The translations under genes and the position numbers were made by a program. 64,000 nucleotides of DNA, from positions 24,071-88,070 of the forward strand of contig JAMPFJ010000008.1 of assembly GCA_023664535.1 (NCBI GenBank), written 5' to 3'. Under the pieces are notes generated by a model. It was not told the origin of the DNA. It ran no database searches and saw only the letters and a program-made list of their open reading frames with translations. Shown one piece after another: positions 25,814-33,989 of the stretch (position 1 is the stretch's first letter; each line of letters starts with the position of its first letter). The stretch is from Bacteroidales bacterium (lineage in GTDB: Bacteria > Bacillota > Clostridia > Lachnospirales > Lachnospiraceae).

Positions 25814-26653
25814 TTATTCCCAGGGGATAACGGATATTGCGGACTGTCTGCCGTTGCTGCACTGATAGATATAATAGAATTCAAGCCGGTCCGCCGAAGG
25901 AGAGGCGGACAGTTTATCCAGCTCCTTAAAGGTCATTACGCCGCCGTTTCCCACGACCATGGCATAGACGTAAAAGTAATCCGGATTTTCCAGTGCCGTA
26001 TAATCGTATGTCGGGATATCGGCGTAATCGTTGGCTTTTAAAAAGGAAACGGCAATGGAATCCTGCTCGTATTTATTCCGGTAGTAGGACAGGGCAGTCT
26101 GGGTGGTGCTGCCGTTTTCCGGTAGAGGCTGGTTAGTGCGCACGCTGAGGAAGGTCCCATTTTCGCTAATCAGAACCTCGTGGATTTCGTCCGAGTTGTA
26201 TTTATAAAAGGTGACCAGCCAGCAATAGGCGGTATACGTATGAAAAGAGGTTTCCGTACATTGATACAGGGAAACGTCCCAGCTGTACCAGTTGCCATAG
26301 GAAGATGCGAAATGATAGGGGTACAGATGCTTAAGGTATAACTCTTCAATCGCAGCTCTGGCAAAATTGACGGCCTCAATTTCCGAAATTTCTGAGCGGG
26401 CGGAGTCTGCCGGTTTATGTGTACTGTCCCATGCGCTGGAAATCAATTTGATTTTTTCATATTCGGTAAGCTTTGCCGATGCATTTTTGGCAATAATGGA
26501 ATCGGTAGAATAATATTTTTCCGGAGCCGGTTTTACCGTTCCCAGGTGGGCTTCGAAAATATTGCGCAGTAAAATACCGGGAAGCAGAATACCAATCAGT
26601 GTAATGGTGAGAAATAATGCAATAGTAAATTTAGTATAGTTTAATTTTTGCAT
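25814..26653 (-). CDS. Membrane-anchored extracytoplasmic protein downstream of a two-component system
   Basis: The 279-residue protein has an N-terminal membrane helix (FTIALFLTITLIGILLPGIL) and a secreted domain rich in Tyr, Trp and Ser. The start at 26653 is supported by GGAGG eight bases upstream; the longer reading from 26758 lies inside the kinase gene. It is third in a minus-strand operon after the response regulator and kinase, the position of accessory proteins (YycH/YycI-like in layout) that tune the kinase. No family is recognised from sequence. Confidence 0.72.
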   Translation of the reverse strand: MQKLNYTKFTIALFLTITLIGILLPGILLRNIFEAHLGTVKPAPEKYYSTDSIIAKNASAKLTEYEKIKLISSAWDSTHKPADSARSEISEIEAVNFARAAIEELYLKHLYPYHFASSYGNWYSWDVSLYQCTETSFHTYTAYCWLVTFYKYNSDEIHEVLISENGTFLSVRTNQPLPENGSTTQTALSYYRNKYEQDSIAVSFLKANDYADIPTYDYTALENPDYFYVYAMVVGNGGVMTFKELDKLSASPSADRLEFYYIYQCSNGRQSAISVIPWE

Positions 26654-26675
26654 GGGATACCTCCATCTTTGCGGC

Positions 26676-28124
26676 TTAACGCTCATTTTCCGCCGGTAAA
26701 CCGGCAAATTCGGGAAAGGAAACGGAGACCGTGGTTCCTTTTCCCACTGTACTGTCAATATTCATGGATGCCCCGTGCTTGGCAAGAATAATGGCGACAA
26801 GGGACATGCCAAGTCCGGCGCCCCCCTCTTTGCGGGCACGGGATTTATCCGCCATATAAAATTCATCGCAGATGTGTCGGATGGTTTCGTCATCCATGCC
26901 GCAGCCGCTATCCGTTATCTGAAAAAGATAGCCGTCGGTTCCGGCAAATCCCCGGAGCGTAACAATCGAATTTTCTTCCGATGCCTTTCGGGCATTATCA
27001 ATCAGATTGATAAAGACGGTTTTCAAAAGCTCCGCATCTCCAAAAACCACTGCGGGCTCTGCCTCGGCGGTAAAACGGATGTTTTTTCTGTTTAAAATCG
27101 GCTGCATACTTTCAGTAATTTGTCCGACCAGTGTCGAAACGGAAATTTCACTTTTGACGATGTCATGCTCTTTTAAATAAATGAGGTCAAAAAGCTTCAT
27201 GGACATGGCCTCCAGCCGCTTTCCTTCGCTGTAAATATATTGGTAGGCAAGGTTTTGCCGTTCCAGGCTGAGGTTTTTTGTGCGCAGAGTATCGGCATAG
27301 CCGATAATGGTGGTCATTGGCGTTTTGATTTCATGGGTAAAATCTGCGACGAACTGCTCATGCTGCTTAACCATCAGATTAAGCTCCTCAATATGCTCTG
27401 ATACGGATAATGCCATATCGTTAAATTTTTTTGCCAGCATGCCGATTTCGTCGTTGGTAGTAATCCTGGCACGGACATGATAATTTCCCCTTGCAAAATG
27501 TTCAGTGACGACATTCAGCTGTTCTATCGGATTGGTTAAATGTCTGCTTAAAAAGTACAGGAAAAATGAGCAGACGATTAACACGGTCAGCATCAGAATA
27601 AAGAAATATTGTATCTGGTCATAGAGCAGCAAAAAAGTGTCGTCCGCCTCTCTTTTTGTCACAATATACAAATCGGTATTGTCGATGATATTTTTGGAGG
27701 CAACATAGATATAGTGCTGCTGGTTTTCCCGGTTAATCAGATATTTTTTTTCGCCTAAGCGCAGGGAGGATAAAAGCTTGTCCGGAAGAGCGGTATTGTC
27801 TGCATCCACTGCGGGGTCATTGCGGTAAAGTAGTTGATTATCATATACAATATAGAAATAAGAAAACTGCGAAATCATACTATTGTTTGTTGTCTGTCCG
27901 ATATCCGGCAGGCTGTTTTTTATATTTGAATAGTTTGTGTTGATGACATTTAGCAGCTGGTACTCCACGGACGATTGAATCAGGTTATTTTCCTCTATGG
28001 CATAGGAGGTCTGTAAATCCAATGCCTGATTGAAATTCCGATAAATGATAACAAAACCCAGAACCCCAAGGGCGACGGAAAGAAATGCAATATTCATCAT
28101 AATGACTTTGTGTCGAAAACGCAT
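26676..28124 (-). CDS. Sensor histidine kinase
   Basis: The 482-residue kinase has a first membrane helix (about 8-29), a periplasmic-side sensor domain of about 140 residues, a second helix (IQYFFILMLTVLIVCSFFLY), a HAMP linker (LTNPIEQLNVVTEHFARGNY), the phospho-histidine box DFTHEIKTPMTTIIGY and a HATPase domain (NLIDNARKASEEN, DSGCGMDDE, GGAGLGMSLV). Start 28124 is supported by AGGAGG six bases upstream. It is transcribed with the response regulator and divergently from the lipoprotein/exporter operon it may control. Confidence 0.92.
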   Translation of the reverse strand: MRFRHKVIMMNIAFLSVALGVLGFVIIYRNFNQALDLQTSYAIEENNLIQSSVEYQLLNVINTNYSNIKNSLPDIGQTTNNSMISQFSYFYIVYDNQLLYRNDPAVDADNTALPDKLLSSLRLGEKKYLINRENQQHYIYVASKNIIDNTDLYIVTKREADDTFLLLYDQIQYFFILMLTVLIVCSFFLYFLSRHLTNPIEQLNVVTEHFARGNYHVRARITTNDEIGMLAKKFNDMALSVSEHIEELNLMVKQHEQFVADFTHEIKTPMTTIIGYADTLRTKNLSLERQNLAYQYIYSEGKRLEAMSMKLFDLIYLKEHDIVKSEISVSTLVGQITESMQPILNRKNIRFTAEAEPAVVFGDAELLKTVFINLIDNARKASEENSIVTLRGFAGTDGYLFQITDSGCGMDDETIRHICDEFYMADKSRARKEGGAGLGMSLVAIILAKHGASMNIDSTVGKGTTVSVSFPEFAGLPAENER

Positions 28125-28146
28125 AGAATGCCTCCTGGTCAAACTT

Positions 28147-28800
28147 TTATGAATCTAAACGGTAGCCGGATTTGTACAGGGTTTTTAAATGATGTTCAAG
28201 TCCTGTTTTTTTTCGGAGCCGCTGGATGTGGAGTTCAAGGGTTCTGGTATTTCCGTCATATTCGGTCTCCCAAATAGCTTCATAGATAGCATCGCGGTAA
28301 AGAACCATATCTTTATTCCGGATAAAATAAACAAGTAAATCAAATTCTTTCGGGGTGAGGTCAATAAACTGTCCGTTCCGGTGAACGGTTTTCTTTTCCA
28401 AATCAATGACCAAATCATGGAAAGCAAGAACCTTTTCGCTTTTGTGGAACCGCCGCAGGACAACCTTAACCCGGGCTAATAATTCCGCAATTTCAAAGGG
28501 CTTGACAATATAGTCCTCTGCGCCCAGATTAAGTCCCCGTACCCTGTCCTTCAGCGCAGCTTTAGCAGTCAGAAAAATTACGGGAATATGCAGCGGTTTA
28601 ATGTATTCAAATAATTCATATCCGTCAATCTGTGGAAGCATGATATCTAATAAAATCAAGTCGAAGGTGCGGTTTTCCAGAATATCGGCGGCAGTCATGC
28701 CGTCATAGGCACAGGTGCACTGATAGCCCTCGTCCTCGAGATTCATTTTGATTAAATCGGATATCGGCTGTTCATCTTCTACAATCAGTATTTTAAGCAT
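28147..28800 (-). CDS. OmpR/PhoB-type response regulator
   Basis: The 217-residue regulator has the receiver motifs (VEDEQPIS, LILLDIMLPQIDGYE with the phospho-aspartate, DYIVKPFEIAELL) and a winged-helix effector (LTPKEFDLLVYFIRNKDMVL, NTRTLELHIQRLRKKT). Start 28800 follows GAAAGGATAT; a longer reading to 28857 adds residues that are not part of the fold. First gene of the three-gene minus-strand operon. The 28801-29053 gap separates it from the divergent exporter operon. Confidence 0.92.
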   Translation of the reverse strand: MLKILIVEDEQPISDLIKMNLEDEGYQCTCAYDGMTAADILENRTFDLILLDIMLPQIDGYELFEYIKPLHIPVIFLTAKAALKDRVRGLNLGAEDYIVKPFEIAELLARVKVVLRRFHKSEKVLAFHDLVIDLEKKTVHRNGQFIDLTPKEFDLLVYFIRNKDMVLYRDAIYEAIWETEYDGNTRTLELHIQRLRKKTGLEHHLKTLYKSGYRLDS

Positions 28801-29053
28801 ATAGAATATCCTTTCCCGAAAATGATATAATAAGTAACTGCAAAACGATAAACTCATTTATTGCGCATTTTTATTATTACTTAAATAAAGAAAGTATATA
28901 ACAGGATTGTATCAGAAATGCATAGATTGTAAAAGGATATTTTTTCCGGAAAAATATATGGTTACGGATGAAAATTTGATGCAGGTACATAGTAGACTGA
29001 GAATAACCGAGGTAAGGTTAACACAGTCAGGAAATAAAAGGAGTGGATAGGAA

Positions 29054-30460
29054 ATGAAAAAGAAAAGGTTATGTATATTGATTTTTGCGCTGGCAATGCT
29101 TACCGCCTGTGGAAAGGAGAAAGCGGTCTACGAGCAGGAGGCCGATGTATCCGGTGAGGTGGAAATCAGTGAGGAAAAGGAAGAAAGTACAGAGCAGGCT
29201 TCCTCAGGTGACGAGAGCAGTTGGACGGAGACGGTTAGTACGGACAAAGGGAGGAATATCAAAATCCAGGCGGAAATTACCAGACCGGAAACGGCGGATT
29301 TATCCGTAATGGAGGTTTTGGAATATTATTATACACCGGAGGATAAAAAGAAGATAGCGGAGACGCTGTTTGACAGCGGAAGCCAGACCGTAGATACGGA
29401 AAAGGTTCTGTCGAAGGAACGGCTGCAAAAGGAGATTGGCGAATGGGATGAGATAATCAATCTGTTATCGGAGGGAGGAAGAGAAGAAGATGGGCTGTCC
29501 GAGGAGACAGCGGCAAAGGAAAGGACTATAGCGGAAAACGAGAAGAGGCGCCTGGAGGATGGAATTGCCGAGGCGCCGGAGTTAAGTGCAATAGCCGAGG
29601 ATGTGGGAGATTACAGCCAGGATTACTATAAAGGAACAAGGGACGGTTTTGCCTGTTATCTTTCCTTTGATATGGATGAAGAGAGAAACCGGTCGTCATG
29701 GGTTTTTGAAGTGAAGGAAGATATGCCCAAGCTCAACCAGGCGGGTTCAGAAGAATATATTGATGCGGCATTGGTGACCAATACCAGCAGCATGACAAAA
29801 GAGGAGGCGGAGCAAAAAGCGGTTGCACTCTGTGAGGAAATGGGGATTTCCAATATGGTGCCGGTGATGACGGGAAGTCTGAAATGGATTGGGGATAATC
29901 CGAATGATTCTGCGTTTGAGGGTTACAGCATCACACTGACCAGAGGGATAAACGGAGTGCCGGCAGACCCGGATAATTATACCGGAGATTTGTATACCGG
30001 AAATTTATCAGACTATGTTTATCTCGATTCGGAGCAGAGCATTCCGCCATATGATGAGGAAAGCATGGTCATTAAATTGACTGACAGCGGTATTGTCTAT
30101 ATGAAATATACGGGAATCTTGTCGGAGGGAAAGACGGAGAGCGAGGTTAAGGTGTTGAGCCTTGAGCAGATTAAAGACAGCTTCCGTGAACAGCTTAAAG
30201 GGATAGACAGCGAATTACAGCCCTTTACCAGTATGGATTTAATTTATCTGCGGATAAAAAATGAGCAGGATGAGAACAGCTACAGCTATATTCCGGTCTG
30301 GCGGCTGGACTGTAATAACAGCTACAGCGGGTTTGGTGTTTCGACACGGTGGAGTGCATTAATGATAAATGCGATGGACGGAAGCCTTATCAATCCGATG
30401 GAGCAGGACTTGTTCTTTTATACAAAACCGGAAAGCTTGAAAACATTTTACGCCGACTAG
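29054..30460 (+). CDS. Predicted lipoprotein of the exporter operon
   Basis: The 468-residue protein has a lipoprotein signal peptide with lipobox LTAC (Cys about 19) followed by an acidic Glu/Ser-rich spacer. The mature domain is rich in Glu, Asp and Tyr (LSVMEVLEYYYTPEDKKKIA, YSITLTRGINGVPADPDNYT). No catalytic motif is visible and the family is not recognised. It heads an operon with two adaptor proteins, a large permease and two ATPases, so a surface-exposed sensor or substrate-delivery role is possible. Confidence 0.78.
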   Translation: MKKKRLCILIFALAMLTACGKEKAVYEQEADVSGEVEISEEKEESTEQASSGDESSWTETVSTDKGRNIKIQAEITRPETADLSVMEVLEYYYTPEDKKKIAETLFDSGSQTVDTEKVLSKERLQKEIGEWDEIINLLSEGGREEDGLSEETAAKERTIAENEKRRLEDGIAEAPELSAIAEDVGDYSQDYYKGTRDGFACYLSFDMDEERNRSSWVFEVKEDMPKLNQAGSEEYIDAALVTNTSSMTKEEAEQKAVALCEEMGISNMVPVMTGSLKWIGDNPNDSAFEGYSITLTRGINGVPADPDNYTGDLYTGNLSDYVYLDSEQSIPPYDEESMVIKLTDSGIVYMKYTGILSEGKTESEVKVLSLEQIKDSFREQLKGIDSELQPFTSMDLIYLRIKNEQDENSYSYIPVWRLDCNNSYSGFGVSTRWSALMINAMDGSLINPMEQDLFFYTKPESLKTFYAD

Positions 30461-30516
30461 AGTAAAAGGGCTGTCGGTAAAGAATGAGCGGCAGTATGCA
30501 AGAGAGGATGAGTACA

Positions 30517-31518
30517 ATGCATGGATGGAAAAGAGGCTTCTCCGTATGGATGGGACTGTTTACCCTTGTTCTGCTCTCCGGCTGCGGCGGAGCGCAGCAG
30601 GGGACGGAAGAGGATATTGCGGTAAGCATTACCGATTATCAGAAAAACAGTTTTCAGACCGTAACGGTGAAGCAGGGAACCATAGAGCCTGTGCTGACCA
30701 TGAAGCTGAAACCGGATGCCTTTGAGAGCGTTACCTACTCCATTAAACAGGAGATGCTGGAGGTGGATGAGGTGCTGGTGGAAAAGGGAACACAGGTGAA
30801 AGCGGGAGAGGTAATGGTAACCTTTAAATCAGGGGATACCCAGAAGAATATTGAAGAATATGAGGAGAGGAAGGCTGAGGATGAGCTGCTGATTGAGCAT
30901 TATCGAAAGCTGATGTCTATCAGCAGTGAAGAGGATTATACGGCGGAGATAAAAAAGCTGGAAAATGATTTGAATGTGGCAAGCCTGTATATCGCAGAAC
31001 AGAAGGCGAAGCTGTCCCAGTACCGGCTTGTGGCGGACAAGGACGGGGCGGTAACCAGTGTACATGAGGATTTGCTTAAGGGATATGCTACCAGTGGAAA
31101 AGCGCTGGTTACGGTGGCATCCGGTTCGTCCAATTATACTGCGGCTACAACGGACGATTATGCGTTCAAAACCGGGGATGTTTATAAAGCGAAGCTGAAT
31201 ATGGTCGAATATGAGATGAGGGTTATCTCTGCGGAGAAAAAGGGTGAGCAGACGATAATCAGCTTTGAGCCGGTGTCGGATATGGCGGGGGTTCTGGAAA
31301 GTGATGAGCTGCTGATGACCATTGAAAAGGGAAAGATTCCCGACGCACTTTACGTAGAAACCTCTGCGGTAAAAAATGTGGAAGAAAGCCCCTATGTATA
31401 CCGGATGGATGAACAGGGCTTCCGGGAGGTGGTGCCGGTAACAGTAGGGGAAACGGTAGACCAGTATACGGTGATTAAGAAAGGATTAGCGAAAGGGGAA
31501 CAGGTGGTGGTAAATTGA
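30517..31518 (+). CDS. HlyD/MacA-like adaptor lipoprotein, first of two
   Basis: The 333-residue protein starts with a lipoprotein signal (VWMGLFTLVLLSGCGG) and has the adaptor layout: a half lipoyl motif (VDEVLVEKGTQVKAGEVMVT), a coiled-coil hairpin (about residues 95-165), a second half lipoyl motif (LVADKDGAVTSVHEDLLKGY), and a beta-barrel plus C-terminal domain with GLAKGEQVVVN. Start 30517 gives a short basic n-region; ATGs at 30484, 30496 and 30508 are in frame. The stop overlaps the next gene's TTG by a 4-bp TTGA. Confidence 0.85.
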   Translation: MHGWKRGFSVWMGLFTLVLLSGCGGAQQGTEEDIAVSITDYQKNSFQTVTVKQGTIEPVLTMKLKPDAFESVTYSIKQEMLEVDEVLVEKGTQVKAGEVMVTFKSGDTQKNIEEYEERKAEDELLIEHYRKLMSISSEEDYTAEIKKLENDLNVASLYIAEQKAKLSQYRLVADKDGAVTSVHEDLLKGYATSGKALVTVASGSSNYTAATTDDYAFKTGDVYKAKLNMVEYEMRVISAEKKGEQTIISFEPVSDMAGVLESDELLMTIEKGKIPDALYVETSAVKNVEESPYVYRMDEQGFREVVPVTVGETVDQYTVIKKGLAKGEQVVVN

Positions 31519-33980
31519 AGAATGTGAATTTGCAAGGGAGAAAATACCTGTCAGGGTTGATGATTTGCCTGCTGTTGCTCTGTTCAGGCTGTGGAGCTTC
31601 AACGGAGGTTCCCGAGCTGTTGGAACCGGTGGTGAATAACCAGTCTTTCCGCCCGGTGGAAAGAGGGCGTGTCGGTAATTCGGCGGTACAGATTGCTGAT
31701 GTTGTTCCGGAAGAATATTGCCATTTTTCAAAGCTGGCGACGAATATATCCGAGGTGAAAGTAGACTTAGGGGATTATGTGGAGGAAGGAACGGTACTGG
31801 CGTCCATTGATACCAGTGAATTTACAGAGGAAAAGAAAAAGCTGGAGGCGGAGCTTGCTTTTCGGAACCGGGAGTATACGTTAAAGAAGCAGATTAGCGG
31901 ACAGCAGATGACTGAGCAGCAATTAAGGCTTGAGGAATGTAAAAAGGTGGGAAATGCCGAGGAGGAAGCGCGCTGCATGACGCAGCTTTCCATGATTGAG
32001 GAAAACAGCCGGTATGACGAGTTGTATTATGCATACCAGAACAGGGTGATTTCCGAGAAAGTGAAAGAGATTGACGACACAATCAAGGAGGGGACGATTA
32101 CGGCAAGGCATGCAGGCTACGTTACCTATATTAAGGATTTGACGGAGGGAAGCAATGTAAACAGCATGGAAAATATTGTAATCGTATCAGATTACGATAA
32201 GTTGCATCTGGAGCTGGAAGAAGATATTTCCTCCCGGTTTTATGAACAGATTATCTATATCTATGAGGAAGAATATCTTCTGGTCGGCGGGAAGCAGTAT
32301 AAGGTGGAGCCCTATGAATATTCCAACGAACAGCTGATTGCGATTCAGAGCAATACGGCGAGTCCGAAAATCCGTCTTGAGATAACGGATAAGATTCCGT
32401 CGCTGAACCCCGGAGATAAAATGCCGGTATATTTTTCCTCCAATCTGAGGACAGATGTATTAAAAGTCGGTACTGATTCGTTGAACCAGGAGGGCGAGCA
32501 GTATTTTGTCTATGTGAAAAACGGTATGGATATGGAGCGGCGGGATATTGAGGTAGGGCTTGCTGACGCAACCAGCGTGGAGGTGTTAAAAGGACTGGAA
32601 GAGGGAGAGTGGGTGTATTATACCTCGACGGCATCTCTTCCACAGACATACGATACATATCAGGTGAAAAAAGGAGAATTTACTTCGGAAAATATGAATC
32701 GGGACCTCAGGTATTTTCATGCTTATTCCAAGGTTTATTCCTATATGCAGAGCATAGATTCAACGGTGGAAAGCCTCAACGTAAAAAAGGGCGATGCGGT
32801 AAAAAAAGGCGATTTACTCTGCGTTCTGGATACCGGTCAGGGAAGTGCGCAAATTAAAGAGGCGGCTGCCGCATTAAATAATCTGCAAATTGATTACGAA
32901 AAAAATGCAGGCGGTTATGACAAGGAGATTGCAGCGCTGAATCAACGGATTGCAGAGAAAAAGGCGGAAGAAGAACAGATAGCGGCTGAGCCGGAGCCGG
33001 GGACGGAAAAGCCGGGAGAGGAGACACCGACGGAAGAACCCGTCACGGAAGAGCCGGTATCCGAAGAGCCCGCAACAGAAGAAACACCGGAAGAAGAGCC
33101 GGTCACGGAGGAAACCTCCACCGAAGCGCCGTCAGCAGAGGAAGCGGGAGAGATGCCCTTAACTGAAACGCAGCCTGTGGAGCTGGAGCAGCCCACGGGG
33201 AATGGAATCACCGCTTCACCCGAAATCGCAGTAACAGAGACATCTGCCATGCTGGAGTGCCAGAGAAATGTGATGATTTATCAGAAGGATATTGTAGAGG
33301 CAGAATATCAGTATAACCGGGCGCTTTTGCAGCAGGATTACGATAAAGCTGCCAGGGAAAACGACGGAAGCGGAAAACGGGAAATTTACGCAGAGCAGGA
33401 CGGAATCGTGGGAAACCTTAATATTTATGCGGGAAAGCAGATTGTCGCAAAAGAGGACGGAAATTTATTTCAGATTTTTGATGCCGCCAGCCCCAAGCTG
33501 ATGATTGATACCGGAGATAATTTAGTAGGCGCAGGAAATACCGTAGTATTTACGCCAAAGTCGGGAGATGCCAGGGAATATACGGGAAAGGTAGTAGGCA
33601 ATTCCGCAGTAGCCGGAAAGGTTTATCTTTCCAATCTGGAAGACAAAGTGTATGTGACAACCAGTGTGGCGGGGCAAAAGAGAAATCAGTCTTATATTGC
33701 GATGGACGATAAGAGCTTTTACGAGAATCAGACAGATTGTAAGATATCCTATGCAAATGCGAGAATACAGGATTCCATCGTTTTACCGGCGGACATGCTG
33801 AATGCCGAGGTGAATAAGCAGGATGCGCAGACCTATTATTTTGTGTGGAAGCTGGTGGATGATGCACTGGTAAAGCAGTATGTAAAGGTGAACGAAACAC
33901 TGATGACGGAAACGGAGGTCTGTATTTTAGACGGATTGAAGGACGGAGATTTAGTGGCAAAGTTGAAGGTTGAGGAATAA
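31515..33980 (+). CDS. Large HlyD-family adaptor lipoprotein with duplicated lipoyl regions
   Basis: The 821-residue protein has a lipoprotein signal (LMICLLLLCSGCGAS). It holds two adaptor units in tandem: one at about 60-380 (VKVDLGDYVEEGTVLASIDT, GLEEGEWVYYTS) and one at about 390-815 (VESLNVKKGDAVKKGDLLCV, GIVGNLNIYAGKQIVAKEDG, LDGLKDGDLVAKL). Between the coiled-coil strands of the second unit lies an 80-residue Pro/Glu/Thr repeat region. Doubling of the adaptor in one chain is unusual. It starts at TTG 31515, coupled to the previous gene. Confidence 0.85.
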   Translation: MKNVNLQGRKYLSGLMICLLLLCSGCGASTEVPELLEPVVNNQSFRPVERGRVGNSAVQIADVVPEEYCHFSKLATNISEVKVDLGDYVEEGTVLASIDTSEFTEEKKKLEAELAFRNREYTLKKQISGQQMTEQQLRLEECKKVGNAEEEARCMTQLSMIEENSRYDELYYAYQNRVISEKVKEIDDTIKEGTITARHAGYVTYIKDLTEGSNVNSMENIVIVSDYDKLHLELEEDISSRFYEQIIYIYEEEYLLVGGKQYKVEPYEYSNEQLIAIQSNTASPKIRLEITDKIPSLNPGDKMPVYFSSNLRTDVLKVGTDSLNQEGEQYFVYVKNGMDMERRDIEVGLADATSVEVLKGLEEGEWVYYTSTASLPQTYDTYQVKKGEFTSENMNRDLRYFHAYSKVYSYMQSIDSTVESLNVKKGDAVKKGDLLCVLDTGQGSAQIKEAAAALNNLQIDYEKNAGGYDKEIAALNQRIAEKKAEEEQIAAEPEPGTEKPGEETPTEEPVTEEPVSEEPATEETPEEEPVTEETSTEAPSAEEAGEMPLTETQPVELEQPTGNGITASPEIAVTETSAMLECQRNVMIYQKDIVEAEYQYNRALLQQDYDKAARENDGSGKREIYAEQDGIVGNLNIYAGKQIVAKEDGNLFQIFDAASPKLMIDTGDNLVGAGNTVVFTPKSGDAREYTGKVVGNSAVAGKVYLSNLEDKVYVTTSVAGQKRNQSYIAMDDKSFYENQTDCKISYANARIQDSIVLPADMLNAEVNKQDAQTYYFVWKLVDDALVKQYVKVNETLMTETEVCILDGLKDGDLVAKLKVEE
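32985..33165 (+). repeat. Degenerate Pro/Glu/Thr coding repeats in the adaptor
   Basis: Imperfect units encoding EEPVTEEPVSEEPATEETP recur between about 33030 and 33165. They form a low-complexity, acidic, likely extended linker within the coiled coil of the second adaptor unit. Confidence 0.7.
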
Positions 33981-33989
33981 GGAGGCAGT

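Noticed and set aside
32985..33165. CRISPR or tandem DNA repeat
   Set aside because: Units are in frame, imperfect and encode a Pro/Glu/Thr linker within a continuous adaptor protein.
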